A stretch of 64,000 nt of DNA, taken from assembly GCF_947500795.1 (NCBI RefSeq), contig NZ_CANMTE010000001.1:496001-560000 (forward strand), given 5' to 3'. Shown here in pieces: positions 36,303 through 46,007 of the stretch (position 1 is its first letter; every line of letters starts with the position of its first letter). The stretch is from an uncultured Gelidibacter sp. (lineage in GTDB: Bacteria; Bacteroidota; Bacteroidia; Flavobacteriales; Flavobacteriaceae). Made by a program: the position numbers and the translations under genes. The notes beneath the pieces are model-generated. The model was given only the letters and a program-made list of their open reading frames with translations, did no database searches and had not been told where the DNA came from.

Positions 36303-37367
36303 TTATGCTTTTGTTTCCAATTCGCTCATCACTTCAACAAGTGCCTTAACACTATCCAAAGACAAGGCGTTATACATGGAAGCTCTATAGCCACCAACAC
36401 TTCTGTGACCATTTAATCCACTGATTCCAGCCTCTTTAAGCATGGTGTCAAAAGTGTCTTTTAAATCGTCGTTAGCAAGTGTAAAGGTTGCGTTCATCAT
36501 GGAGCGGTCCTCTTTTGCAGCATATCCTTTAAATAGCGGATTAAGATCGATTTCTGAATAAATTACGCGAGCCTTCATTTCATTCAATTTTTCCATTGCT
36601 TTAATGCCGCCCATTTTTTTAATCCATTCCAACGTCAACATTGAAGTATATACAGCAAAAACAGGAGGAGTGTTGAACATGCTGCTTTTTGCAATATGAA
36701 CTTGGTAGTCTAAGATGGAAGGAATTTTACGGGATACTTTACCTAAAATTTCTTCTTTTACCACCACAAGTGTTGTTCCGGCAGGGCCCATGTTTTTTTG
36801 AGCACCAGCATAAATAAGATCAAACTTAGAAAAATCCAATTCACGCGAAAAAATATCGCTACTCATGTCACAAACCATAGGGATTGGCGAATTCGGGAAT
36901 TGTTTTATTTGAGTTCCGAAAATGGTATTGTTGGAAGTGCAGTGAAAATAATCATAATCTTCAGGGATTGTGTACCCTTTAGGAATGTAATTAAATCCTG
37001 CATCTTTTGACGAGGCTACTTCATGAATGTCATCGTAAATACGAGCTTCTTTAATCGCGTTATCACTCCAAGTTCCAGTGTTAAGATAACCGGCACGCTT
37101 TTCGAGTAAATTTTGAGCAACCATGATAAATTGCATGCTTGCACCACCTTGAAGGAATAAAGCTTTATAGCCTTTTCCTTCAAGACCCAAAAGCTCTAAT
37201 ACCAATGCTCTGGCATTCTCCATCACGTCCACAAAATGTTTGCTTCGATGCGAAATTTCCAATAAGGATAATCCTATATTATCGAATTCCACAACAGCCT
37301 CTGAGGCTTTTTGTAAGACTTCTTGAGGTAATATTGATGGGCCAGCGCTAAAATTGTGTATTTTCAT
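36303..37367 (-). CDS. serC: Phosphoserine aminotransferase
   Basis: A 354-residue PLP enzyme converting 3-phosphohydroxypyruvate and glutamate to phosphoserine and 2-oxoglutarate; it also acts in pyridoxal phosphate synthesis in some bacteria. Motifs: NFSAGPSILPQEVL at the start, FLQGGASMQF, and the PLP Lys in YAGAQKNMGPAGTTLVVV (near residue 190). The length is usual. Upstream of serA on the same strand, so the two form the serine biosynthesis unit; serB is not in the window. Confidence 0.97.
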   Translation of the reverse strand: MKIHNFSAGPSILPQEVLQKASEAVVEFDNIGLSLLEISHRSKHFVDVMENARALVLELLGLEGKGYKALFLQGGASMQFIMVAQNLLEKRAGYLNTGTWSDNAIKEARIYDDIHEVASSKDAGFNYIPKGYTIPEDYDYFHCTSNNTIFGTQIKQFPNSPIPMVCDMSSDIFSRELDFSKFDLIYAGAQKNMGPAGTTLVVVKEEILGKVSRKIPSILDYQVHIAKSSMFNTPPVFAVYTSMLTLEWIKKMGGIKAMEKLNEMKARVIYSEIDLNPLFKGYAAKEDRSMMNATFTLANDDLKDTFDTMLKEAGISGLNGHRSVGGYRASMYNALSLDSVKALVEVMSELETKA

Positions 37368-37443
37368 AGGTTTTTGGTTTTGGAAAGTTACAAAGGTGCT
37401 AAATTCATAAAGAAAAGTGGTTAATAATATAATAATTTATCCA

Positions 37444-38502
37444 CTATATTTTTGTCAAAAATGCAATTGTGTCTACATTGTCAGCATAGTCCCATAGCTT
37501 TGGATGTTGCGACTGTCCAAATGCTACAGAATTTTCTATGACGCCTTTAGACACTACACATTGAATGTTTTTTTCGTTATTATTTAAGATCGATTTTAGG
37601 TCGTCTAAATCGTTATAATATTCATAGAAAATAGTGGCAATTGGAGATCCGTAGCTCGCATCTTCCTTAATCATTAAAAATCCATTTTCTAAGAGATCAA
37701 ATTCGCTCATTAGATACACCGCCTTATTGTAATCGTAATTATTGGCATATTTATGTTGATTGATGATAGGATGCCAATCATACAGCCCTTTGAAGAATCC
37801 ATCAAAGCTGTAATCTTTAGGTACAAAGAGTTTTGACACGTTTCTGCAACCTAATCCATAATACCTAAAAATATCTTCTGACAGTGCCTTGAGTTCTTCA
37901 TCGCTTTCTTCACCAGTCAAAACGGCTACAGAGTTCCTGTTCTTTCTAATAATGGACGGTTTCCCTTTAAAATAATGTTCAAAATACCGCGCGGTATTAT
38001 CGCTGCCAGTTGCAATAACAGCGTCAAAAGCGGTTAGTTTTTCTTCTGTAAAAGTGATTTTACCTTTAAAGCCTGGCTCTACATGTTCTAAATATTTTGC
38101 TAAATAGGGTAGAAGTTGTTTGTCGTTAGAGGATTGCTTTACAATAACATCATACCCCGAAATAAGCACAGATAAGAAGTCATGAAAACCTACCAAAGGA
38201 ATGTTTCCAGCCATAATAATGGCTACTTTTTTAGCAGATATATCGTTAAAGTTATAAGTGCTCAACCATTGGTTAAGTGTATTGTCTTTTAGTGAGTTAG
38301 ACCAACCTTCTAAAGCAAAGGCGATGTTTTCTTTTGTAAACCATGCATTGTGCTCATGAGCCAATGTAATTTGATGTTTGAAACCATCAAAGAATAAGTC
38401 ATTAGCATTGGTGTTGTCGTTCTTCTGAAAGCCTTGTCTTGAGAATTGTCCTATAAATTCTCCTAATTTTACAAAAGCATTAATTCTTTGCTGTAAATCC
38501 AT
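37444..38502 (-). CDS. LuxC-type acyl-CoA reductase
   Basis: A 352-residue protein of the LuxC acyl-CoA reductase family: an NAD(P)-binding ALDH-like N-terminal part (KKVAIIMAGNIPLVGFHDFLS), and a likely catalytic Cys in YYGLGCRNVSKLFVP (near residue 226). It would reduce acyl-CoA or acyl-thioesters to aldehydes. In Flavobacteriaceae it is a common neighbour of serC/serA and of the ferredoxin gene; the physiological substrate is not known. No luminescence genes are nearby. Confidence 0.88.
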   Translation of the reverse strand: MDLQQRINAFVKLGEFIGQFSRQGFQKNDNTNANDLFFDGFKHQITLAHEHNAWFTKENIAFALEGWSNSLKDNTLNQWLSTYNFNDISAKKVAIIMAGNIPLVGFHDFLSVLISGYDVIVKQSSNDKQLLPYLAKYLEHVEPGFKGKITFTEEKLTAFDAVIATGSDNTARYFEHYFKGKPSIIRKNRNSVAVLTGEESDEELKALSEDIFRYYGLGCRNVSKLFVPKDYSFDGFFKGLYDWHPIINQHKYANNYDYNKAVYLMSEFDLLENGFLMIKEDASYGSPIATIFYEYYNDLDDLKSILNNNEKNIQCVVSKGVIENSVAFGQSQHPKLWDYADNVDTIAFLTKI

Positions 38503-38545
38503 TCTGTATTTGGTTATGAATTGTTTTGGCGTTATTTTTGCTTCG

Positions 38546-38553
38546 CAAAGTTA
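38546..38553 (-). promoter_or_regulatory. Bacteroidota-type -7 element (TAACTTTG)
   Basis: TAACTTTG on the minus strand fits TAnnTTTG and lies 44 bases upstream of the acyl-CoA reductase start. No clear -33 element is seen. Confidence 0.4.
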
Positions 38554-38684
38554 GAAAAATGAAATGAAGGAGATTTGTTTAAGTCCCACTTTTTCTAAAA
38601 GGGTTTAAAAATCTACAGAATCGGTTAAAAACCTATAAAATCTCATCAGTTTTTCTAAAGTAAAAATTTTAATGAAAAGAAGTT

Positions 38685-39038
38685 ATGGCAATTATAATAA
38701 CAGATGAATGTATTAACTGCGGTGCTTGTGAACCAGAGTGTCCAAATACTGCTATTTATGAAGGTGCTGACGATTGGAGATATAAGGACGGTACGAGTTT
38801 AAATGGCACTGTTGTGCTTCCTGATGGAAAGGAAGTGGATGCTGAGGAGTCTCAAGAGCCGATTAGTGATGAAATTTACTATATAGTTCCGGATAAATGT
38901 ACGGAGTGTAAAGGGTTTCATGAAGAACCACAATGTGCGGCAGTATGTCCTGTAGATTGTTGTGTTCCGGATGACGACCATATGGAAACAGAGGAACAGT
39001 TGTTGGCTAAACAACGTTTTATGCATCCTGAAGGATAA
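38685..39038 (+). CDS. 4Fe-4S dicluster ferredoxin
   Basis: A 117-residue soluble ferredoxin. The first cluster motif ([12 protein letters not shown]) begins at residue 9; the second half contains [22 protein letters not shown], with a long insertion between them typical of this Bacteroidota type. It carries electrons for cytoplasmic redox enzymes. It is divergent from the acyl-CoA reductase gene, with 182 bases between them, and ends at a terminator. Confidence 0.94.
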   Translation: MAIIITDECINCGACEPECPNTAIYEGADDWRYKDGTSLNGTVVLPDGKEVDAEESQEPISDEIYYIVPDKCTECKGFHEEPQCAAVCPVDCCVPDDDHMETEEQLLAKQRFMHPEG

Positions 39039-39060
39039 AAATAAAAATATCAGAAATAAA

Positions 39061-39088
39061 AAAAACCGAGCAAATTGCTCGGTTTTTT
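39061..39088. terminator. Bidirectional terminator after the ferredoxin gene
   Basis: AAAAACCGAGCAA / TTGCTCGGTTTTTT forms a perfect stem between the ferredoxin gene and the convergent TonB receptor gene. Confidence 0.85.
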
Positions 39089-39109
39089 AGTTTTAATAAC
39101 TAATTGAAA

Positions 39110-41837
39110 TTAGAACCTGTAGTTTATTTTAGCATAATAGTATGAACCACCAAAGCCCATCTGTACAGCATCCCAATAGCCACCGCCTTCCGTCCAATCA
39201 TCTTGTTGGTCAGGGTACACATTGAATAAATTATTGCTTCCAACATTCAATTTAAGGTTGTCAGAAATTTTAAAACCTAAATTAAGGTCGGTCACCATCT
39301 TTGCGCCATAAGTATCAGTTGCAGCTATAATTTGCTGTGCGAACCCACCATAATCTGCCGCGTCTTCAAATGTTTGAAAATCCAGCAAGTGCACTTCACT
39401 AAAGCGGGTAAAGCTCAAGCCTGCATCAAACCATTTTTTATTGTAATTAAGGGATAGACTCAACTTATTATCCGGTGCAGAGGCCAATAAAAAGGCTTTA
39501 TCGCGTTCGCCAAAGAAGGTTTGTTCGTCTAAACTGCCATTGAGCACTTTGTCAATTTTCATATCGTTAAAGTTACCTAAAAAGGTTGCTCCAAATGAGC
39601 TGTCTTCGCCAAGATTAGCTTTCCAAGATAAGATGACATCCAATCCGGTAGTTTTGGTGTCCACACCATTTGTGAAGAATTGTGCGGTGTCTACGCCTTC
39701 AATATCTGGCGCTTCAAACGTACCTGTTAAAACGATTCTGTCTTTTACATTAATATGGTACCCATCAATAGTAGCGGAAAACTGCCCGAAATTTGCAGTG
39801 AAACCTAAAGCTGCATTAAAAGCTTTTTCTTCATGTAACGGACCTATTCCGAAGGCAGCAGTCACCGGACTGTTGTTTGGTGATAGCAATTGATCACTGG
39901 CAACACCGCCAATAAAATTGGTGAATCTTAAGTTGTAATAAATCTGCGCTAAGGATGGTGCTCTGAACCCCGTGCTAACGGAACCACGAATGTTGATGTT
40001 ATCTGTGGCTTTTAAGCGGGCAGCTAACTTTCCATTGATCGTGCTTCCAAAATCGCTGTAGTTTTCAAAACGAGCAGCCAAACTAACTAAAAAGGCATCG
40101 GTAATATCAAATTCGCCATCTGCATACAAACTGATGTTGCTTCTGCTTCTATCAACCTCATTGGCTGGCGCATAACCAGGGAACCCTTGAGAGCCTCTTG
40201 GACGTGGAATAGCGTTTCCATCATCATCTAAAATAAGATCGCCATTGGCATCCATATAATTTACGGTTGAAGAATCAGGTGTGTTGGCATTAAAAGGGAC
40301 GCCATTTATATCATAAGTGGCCCATGAGCCTTCTTCACCGGCAAAAATTAGGAAGTTTTCAGTTCTGTATTCCGCACCAAACGCCAAGTTCATGCCGCTT
40401 AACACATCATCATAATATTTAGAAACATCAAAATTGATTGTATTTTGACTCAAACTATGTCCGCCCGCATCAAAATCAGTTGGAGAAACATCTACCAAGG
40501 AAGCATTGAGCGTTCCCTTTATATAGTAGTTGAATTTGTTAATACCGTAGGTGTTACTTATATCCACTTTCCAACCGCTCGCAGTTTCAGTGCGCACACC
40601 GGCAACAACAGAATTGTCAATAATAATAGATGTGATTCGTGGTGTGTAACCATTAGGGTAAATGGATTCCACTACACGCTCACCGTCATTCCTGGTGAAT
40701 GCGTAGGCATTGGTGTCTCTATAATTTCGTCCGCCAAACGCATAAACTTCTGTTTTGTCAGATACTGGGACTGCTATATTTCCAAAGAAATTAAAGCCAT
40801 CAATAGCGGCTTCTCCAAAACCTTTTCTAAAATCAAACGTAGGGCGTAACGTGTGATTTTTGCTTAAATATTCCGTTGTGAAATTAGCATAACCGCCCTT
40901 GTTGCCAACTTTAACGCCATAATTGGCCGTTACTTTAAGAGAGCCTCCATCAAAGTTTTTGTTTTTTCCAATGGCATTACCATCTCTTTCGGTGTCTAAA
41001 AAGAAACCGTCAGTATTCCAAAGCCCATAATTATCTTCTTGAAAAGCACTTGTGTCAACGTCAGCATTAGTGCTGTAAAAACCATAGTTAACACTACCTG
41101 TGGCCACATCGGTATCATTTTTCAACACAATATTAATAACACCAGCAATCGCATCTGAACCATATTGAGCGGAAGCACCATCACGTAAAATTTCAATACG
41201 CTTAATGGACGAAGCAGGAATGGCGTTCAAGTCTGTTCCAGTATTCCCACGACCACGGGTTCCAAATAAATTGATTAATGACGATTGGTGACGTCTTTTT
41301 CCGTTGATTAAAACAAGTGTCTGGTCAGGACCCAAACCACGCAACGATGCTGGATCGATATGGTCAGCACCATCACTACCAGATTGCTTATTGGCATTAA
41401 ATGAAGGCGCGGCATATTGCAGCAATTCATTGATTTCTACCTTTCCAAGCTGCGTCGTAACTTCAGAAACATCAATAACGTCAATGGCTACCGCGGTATC
41501 CAAGGAGGTGCGTTTAGGACTTCTGGAGCCTACTAAAACAACTTCTTCTAAGCTGACGCCATCTCCGAGTGTGACATCGATGGTGGTGCGGTTGTTTACA
41601 GGAATTTCTTGGGTGTTTGAGCCCACATAGCTAAAGACCAATGTGGCCGTGCCGCTCACGGAAATGCTGTAGCGCCCTTCAAAATCAGTTTGCACACCAT
41701 TTGTGGTTCCTTTTTCAATAACATTTTACGCCAGCCATTGGATTGCCATCAGAATCCTTTACGGTTCCTGAGACGTTCTGGGCTAAACATAAAGACATGC
41801 TAAACACGGTTAGCATTAAAGTAAAGATGTATTTCAT
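39110..41837 (-). pseudogene. TonB-dependent receptor interrupted by a +1 frameshift near its N-terminus
   Basis: The 861-residue ORF in the track starts inside the N-terminal beta-sandwich domain at a GTG (41695). In the other frame, an ATG at 41837 starts MKYIFTLMLTVFSMSLCLAQ, a signal peptide, then NVSGTVKDSDGNPMAGV, and stops soon after. Removing one A from the run of four (TTTT on the plus strand, 41724-41727) restores GVNVIEKGTTNGVQTDFEG, the expected continuation. The full receptor would be about 908 residues, with the plug (SLRGLGPDQTLVLINGKRRH) and barrel ending NYRF. Either the gene is broken in this strain or the base is a sequencing error. The substrate is unknown. Confidence 0.85.
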
Positions 41838-42012
41838 AGTTAAGTTGTTATGTATTAGTTAACATAAATATAAGAAAATATGTTAAAGCGATGAAAATCT
41901 GTAATAAAATGCTTAAAAAATTTAATTAAATTTAAATTGATGGTAAAAATTCAAGATTATTGTCATCTGATGGTCTTCAATTTTTTTCGTGCGATTTATT
42001 CAGATAATTGAC

Positions 42013-42020
42013 TAAATTTG
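42013..42020 (+). promoter_or_regulatory. Bacteroidota-type -7 element (TAAATTTG) before ychF
   Basis: TAAATTTG matches TAnnTTTG and lies 60 bases upstream of the ychF ATG. The leader that follows contains the inverted repeat TCAAGAA / TTCTTGA at about 42033-42061, which could form a weak hairpin. Confidence 0.45.
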
Positions 42021-42080
42021 CACCCTGAAATTCAAGAACACACTTTATACCTGATTCTTGATACTTAATACCACTATAAC

Positions 42081-43175
42081 ATGAAAGCCGGAATTGTAGG
42101 ATTACCAAACGTAGGAAAATCAACCTTATTCAATTGTTTATCTAACGCAAAAGCGCAAAGTGCAAACTTTCCGTTTTGTACCATTGAACCAAATATTGGT
42201 ATTGTAAACGTTCCAGACCCGCGATTAGAGCGTTTGGAGGCGTTGGTAAAACCGGTACGTGTGCAACCTGCTACGGTAGAGATTGTTGATATTGCAGGCT
42301 TGGTAAAAGGAGCGAGTAAAGGTGAAGGATTGGGAAATCAATTCTTGGCAAATATCCGTGAGACTGACGCTATTCTTCACGTATTGCGTTGTTTTGATAA
42401 TGACAATATTGTGCACGTTGACGGAAGTGTGAATCCTATCAGAGACAAGGAAACTATTGATATGGAGCTTCAATTGAAAGATTTGGAGACTGTAGATAAA
42501 AAACTTGAAAAAGTAAAACGTGCTGCAAAAACCGGGAATAAAGAAGCACAGAAAGAAGAAGCGGTATTGTTGAAGATAAAATCAGCACTAGAAGCGGGGA
42601 TTTCTGTAAGAGCTTTAGAGTTTGACAAGGAAGATTATGAAGAATTTGTGAATCCTGCGCAGTTCATCACAGATAAACCGGTGATGTATGTTTGTAATGT
42701 AGATGAAGGTTCTGCCGCTACTGGGAACGCATATGTTGAGAAAGTAAGAGAGGCTGTTAAAGATGAAAACGCTGAAATTTTAGTGTTGGCAGTCGGTACA
42801 GAAGCGGATATCAACGAATTGGACAGTTATGAAGAGCGTCAAATGTTTCTTCAAGATATTGGATTGGAAGAGCCAGGATCTTCAAAATTAATCAGATCAG
42901 CATATAAGCTTTTAAAGCAACAAACCTATTTTACAGCGGGTGTTAAAGAAGTGCGTGCTTGGACAATTGATGTTGGCGCAACAGCTCCTCAAGCAGCAGG
43001 CGTTATCCATACTGATTTTGAAAAAGGATTTATTAGAGCAGAAGTTATTGCTTATGAGGATTTTTCAGAATTAGGAAGTGAAGCTAAAGTAAAAGAAGCA
43101 GGAAAAATGCGCGTGGAAGGGAAAAACTATGTTGTTAAGGATGGCGATGTGATGCATTTCCTATTTAACGTATAG
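42081..43175 (+). CDS. ychF: Redox-regulated ATPase YchF
   Basis: A 364-residue Obg-family P-loop NTPase that binds ATP in preference to GTP and associates with ribosomes. Motifs: Walker [13 protein letters not shown] (residues 6-17), G3 [16 protein letters not shown], the variant G4 (CNVDE) typical of YchF, and the C-terminal TGS domain ([31 protein letters not shown]). Length and motifs match the family. Monocistronic as far as I can see. Confidence 0.97.
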   Translation: MKAGIVGLPNVGKSTLFNCLSNAKAQSANFPFCTIEPNIGIVNVPDPRLERLEALVKPVRVQPATVEIVDIAGLVKGASKGEGLGNQFLANIRETDAILHVLRCFDNDNIVHVDGSVNPIRDKETIDMELQLKDLETVDKKLEKVKRAAKTGNKEAQKEEAVLLKIKSALEAGISVRALEFDKEDYEEFVNPAQFITDKPVMYVCNVDEGSAATGNAYVEKVREAVKDENAEILVLAVGTEADINELDSYEERQMFLQDIGLEEPGSSKLIRSAYKLLKQQTYFTAGVKEVRAWTIDVGATAPQAAGVIHTDFEKGFIRAEVIAYEDFSELGSEAKVKEAGKMRVEGKNYVVKDGDVMHFLFNV

Positions 43176-43373
43176 TAACATAAAAAAACAGGACGTTGCT
43201 GTTGATGAAATCTTTGAAAACAGTTTCTTCAGCAGCAATGCCCCACTTTTTCTAAAATCTCGATTAGTGCAGTTTAGGCTATGAAATGAGCTTGTAGAGC
43301 ATCTGGATTAACAATATTTCATTTAACGATAATTAAATGCTTATCTTTAAAACAGATAAAAAATTTAAGTTTT

Positions 43374-43523
43374 ATGAAAATTATACTATGGATCGCTGCA
43401 GCAATCATCTTCTTCGTGGTGCTTTTTTACGTTTTTAAATTCGTATTTATTACCTCTTTAATTATTGCGCTTGCAATTCTTATCATACCCATTTTGTATT
43501 TTACATTTAAAGGGAAAAGCTAA
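43374..43523 (+). CDS. Small hydrophobic membrane protein (49 residues)
   Basis: Not in the ORF track. The frame reads MKIILWIAAAIIFFVVLFYV and ends YFTFKGKS, with two hydrophobic segments separated by a short FKFVF turn. It lies between ychF and parE on the same strand. A TATCTTTA at about 43341-43348 could be a weak -7 element. I do not recognise the family. Confidence 0.5.
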   Translation: MKIILWIAAAIIFFVVLFYVFKFVFITSLIIALAILIIPILYFTFKGKS

Positions 43524-43658
43524 TAGTACTGTTGCTTTTGCTTTTTTTAGCATTTACACACTATTTTTAACACTTTGTTAATTACTTTAGACCATTGCGG
43601 TTTTAAGTTTTATAGCGAAATGTTATATTAGCAACCTATCTAAATTTTTCACGCTTTT

Positions 43659-45524
43659 ATGTCTCAAGAAACCGACTATACCGAAGATAATATACGTTCG
43701 CTCGATTGGAAAGAGCATATCCGTATGCGTCCTGGGATGTATATTGGTAAGCTTGGTGATGGTTCTTCACCAGATGATGGTATTTACATTCTTCTAAAAG
43801 AAGTTTTGGACAACTCCATTGACGAATATGTTATGGGGGCTGGAAAAACTATTGAAGTTTCCATCCAAGGCAACAAAGTCATTGTCCGAGATTACGGTCG
43901 TGGTATTCCATTAGGGAAGGTTGTGGACGTGGTTTCTAAGATGAATACTGGTGGAAAGTACGATTCTCGAGCCTTTAAGAAATCGGTAGGTCTTAATGGT
44001 GTTGGTACAAAGGCGGTAAATGCATTGTCTCATTTTTTCCGTGTAGAATCTACGCGTGACAATAAGTCCGCTTCCGCAGAATTTTCGCAAGGAAATCTCA
44101 TCAATCAAGAATTGTTGGATGACACATCCAGAAGAAAAGGGACTAAGGTGTCTTTTGTTCCGGATGAAACTATCTTCAAAAAATATAAGTTTCGCAACGA
44201 ATATGTTGAAAAAATGCTCAAGAACTATGTGTATCTCAACACAGGTTTGACCATTGTTTTCAACGGCGAAAAATATTATAGTGAGCATGGATTGAAAGAT
44301 TTGTTGGAAGAAAACATCAACGAATCTGATATGGTTTATCCAATCATTCATCTTAAAGCTGACGATATTGAAATAGCGTTAACTCACAGTAAAACACAAT
44401 ATAGCGAAGAATACCATTCTTTCGTGAATGGTCAAAACACAACCCAAGGTGGGACACATTTAGCGGCATTCCGTGAAGCGCTTGTAAAAACCATTCGTGA
44501 GTTTTACGGCAAAAATTTTGATGCTTCTGATGTTCGTAAATCTGTTGTAACTGCAGTTGCCATTAAGGTAATGGAACCTGTATTTGAAAGTCAAACGAAG
44601 ACCAAGTTGGGTTCTACAGATATGGGAGGCGATTTGCCAACTGTAAGAACATTTGTTAACGACTTTGTAAAGACACATTTAGATAATTATCTACATAAAA
44701 ATCCTGAAACGGCTGATAAAATCCAACGCAAAATCCTTCAAGCAGAACGTGAGCGAAAGGAATTATCAGGCATTAGAAAACTGGCTAAAGACAGAGCGAA
44801 GAAAGCCAGTTTACATAATAAAAAACTACGTGATTGTCGTGTGCATTTTGGAGACACAAAAAATCCTCGTTACTTAGAATCTACCTTGTTTATTACTGAG
44901 GGTGATTCTGCATCAGGAAGTATCACAAAATCACGAGATGTAAACACACAAGCAGTGTTCAGTTTACGTGGTAAGCCTTTGAATTCTTATGGCATGAGCA
45001 AGAAAATTGTTTATGAAAATGAAGAGTTCAACTTGTTGCAAGCTGCTCTAAATATTGAAGAAACTATAGAAGACCTACGTTACAACAATATTGTAATCGC
45101 TACCGATGCCGATGTGGACGGGATGCATATCAGGTTGTTGTTGATTACGTTCTTTTTACAATTCTTCCCAGAATTAATTAAAGAAGGCCATTTGTATATC
45201 TTGCAAACACCGTTGTTTAGGGTGAGGAATAAAAAGGAAACTATCTATTGTTATTCTGAGCAGGAACGTCGTGATGCCATCGAAAAATTAAAACCTAAAC
45301 CAGAAATCACCCGATTTAAAGGTTTGGGTGAGATTTCGCCAGATGAGTTTGTTAATTTCATTGGAGAAAGTATTCGATTGGATCCTATTATGTTAGATAA
45401 AGACATGTCCATTGAAGCACTTCTAGAATTTTACATGGGCAAAAACACACCAGACCGACAAGAATTTATAATTGATAATCTTAAAGTAGAATTAGATATC
45501 GTAGAGGAAGTTCATGAGAACTAA
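43659..45524 (+). CDS. parE: DNA topoisomerase IV subunit B (type IIA)
   Basis: A 621-residue type IIA ATPase subunit. GHKL motifs: [24 protein letters not shown] and [14 protein letters not shown]. The transducer and the TOPRIM domain are complete ([25 protein letters not shown]). The short form without the large insert of Gram-negative GyrB, together with the adjacent A subunit, points to topoisomerase IV, the enzyme that decatenates daughter chromosomes. The stop overlaps the start of the next gene by 11 bases, so translation is coupled. Confidence 0.93.
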   Translation: MSQETDYTEDNIRSLDWKEHIRMRPGMYIGKLGDGSSPDDGIYILLKEVLDNSIDEYVMGAGKTIEVSIQGNKVIVRDYGRGIPLGKVVDVVSKMNTGGKYDSRAFKKSVGLNGVGTKAVNALSHFFRVESTRDNKSASAEFSQGNLINQELLDDTSRRKGTKVSFVPDETIFKKYKFRNEYVEKMLKNYVYLNTGLTIVFNGEKYYSEHGLKDLLEENINESDMVYPIIHLKADDIEIALTHSKTQYSEEYHSFVNGQNTTQGGTHLAAFREALVKTIREFYGKNFDASDVRKSVVTAVAIKVMEPVFESQTKTKLGSTDMGGDLPTVRTFVNDFVKTHLDNYLHKNPETADKIQRKILQAERERKELSGIRKLAKDRAKKASLHNKKLRDCRVHFGDTKNPRYLESTLFITEGDSASGSITKSRDVNTQAVFSLRGKPLNSYGMSKKIVYENEEFNLLQAALNIEETIEDLRYNNIVIATDADVDGMHIRLLLITFFLQFFPELIKEGHLYILQTPLFRVRNKKETIYCYSEQERRDAIEKLKPKPEITRFKGLGEISPDEFVNFIGESIRLDPIMLDKDMSIEALLEFYMGKNTPDRQEFIIDNLKVELDIVEEVHEN

Positions 45525-45996
45525 TAATGGGAGAGTAAAAAATATCATTGTATCAGTCTACTTTATTCTGATTGTGCTTGCCATAGTGCTAGCTACGATT
45601 TTTAGTGCCTTCAGTCATCTAACTTCCAATCCATTTCTCACTTTTGTAATTCTTTTGGTTGGATTTTTAGTCCTATTTTTTTCAGTTCACGCCATTTCAA
45701 AATATTTTGAATATGATAGTGATGGTGTAAAAGTAGTCGTCATAAACAAAGGACTTTTACTGACGGAATATTTGAATTACAGGGAGCACAAATTAGAATT
45801 TGATAAAGACAGATTAATGGCTTTTAAATTCAAAAATTATATTTTTTATAAGAGCCTGACTTTTTATATTAAAAATTCGAGAGATAAAATCAAAAAGGAA
45901 ACTTTTAATGTGACTTTGGTTACTAAAAAGAAAAGACGCTTTATTGGACAATCCTTAAGCAAGATCGTTAAAAACAATACAAAACCTACTAACTAA
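45514..45996 (+). CDS. Membrane protein with PH-like domain, coupled to topoisomerase IV genes
   Basis: A 160-residue protein of no named family that I recognise. Residues 8-35 and 40-62 are two membrane helices. The remainder ([57 protein letters not shown]) has alternating beta-strand character ending in a helix, like a bacterial PH-type domain. It overlaps the end of parE by 11 bases and precedes parC by 11 bases. A membrane tether or an unrelated passenger are both possible. Confidence 0.75.
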   Translation: MRTNNGRVKNIIVSVYFILIVLAIVLATIFSAFSHLTSNPFLTFVILLVGFLVLFFSVHAISKYFEYDSDGVKVVVINKGLLLTEYLNYREHKLEFDKDRLMAFKFKNYIFYKSLTFYIKNSRDKIKKETFNVTLVTKKKRRFIGQSLSKIVKNNTKPTN

Positions 45997-46007
45997 TACC
46001 CGCGAAA

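Noticed and set aside
37444-38502. Bioluminescence operon because of the LuxC-like gene
   Set aside because: No luxA, luxB, luxD or luxE is near; LuxC-like reductases are common in Bacteroidota without light production.
43176-43260. Terminator after ychF (TTGCTG...CAGCAA inverted repeat)
   Set aside because: The stem is imperfect and no proper T-run follows directly; too weak to list.
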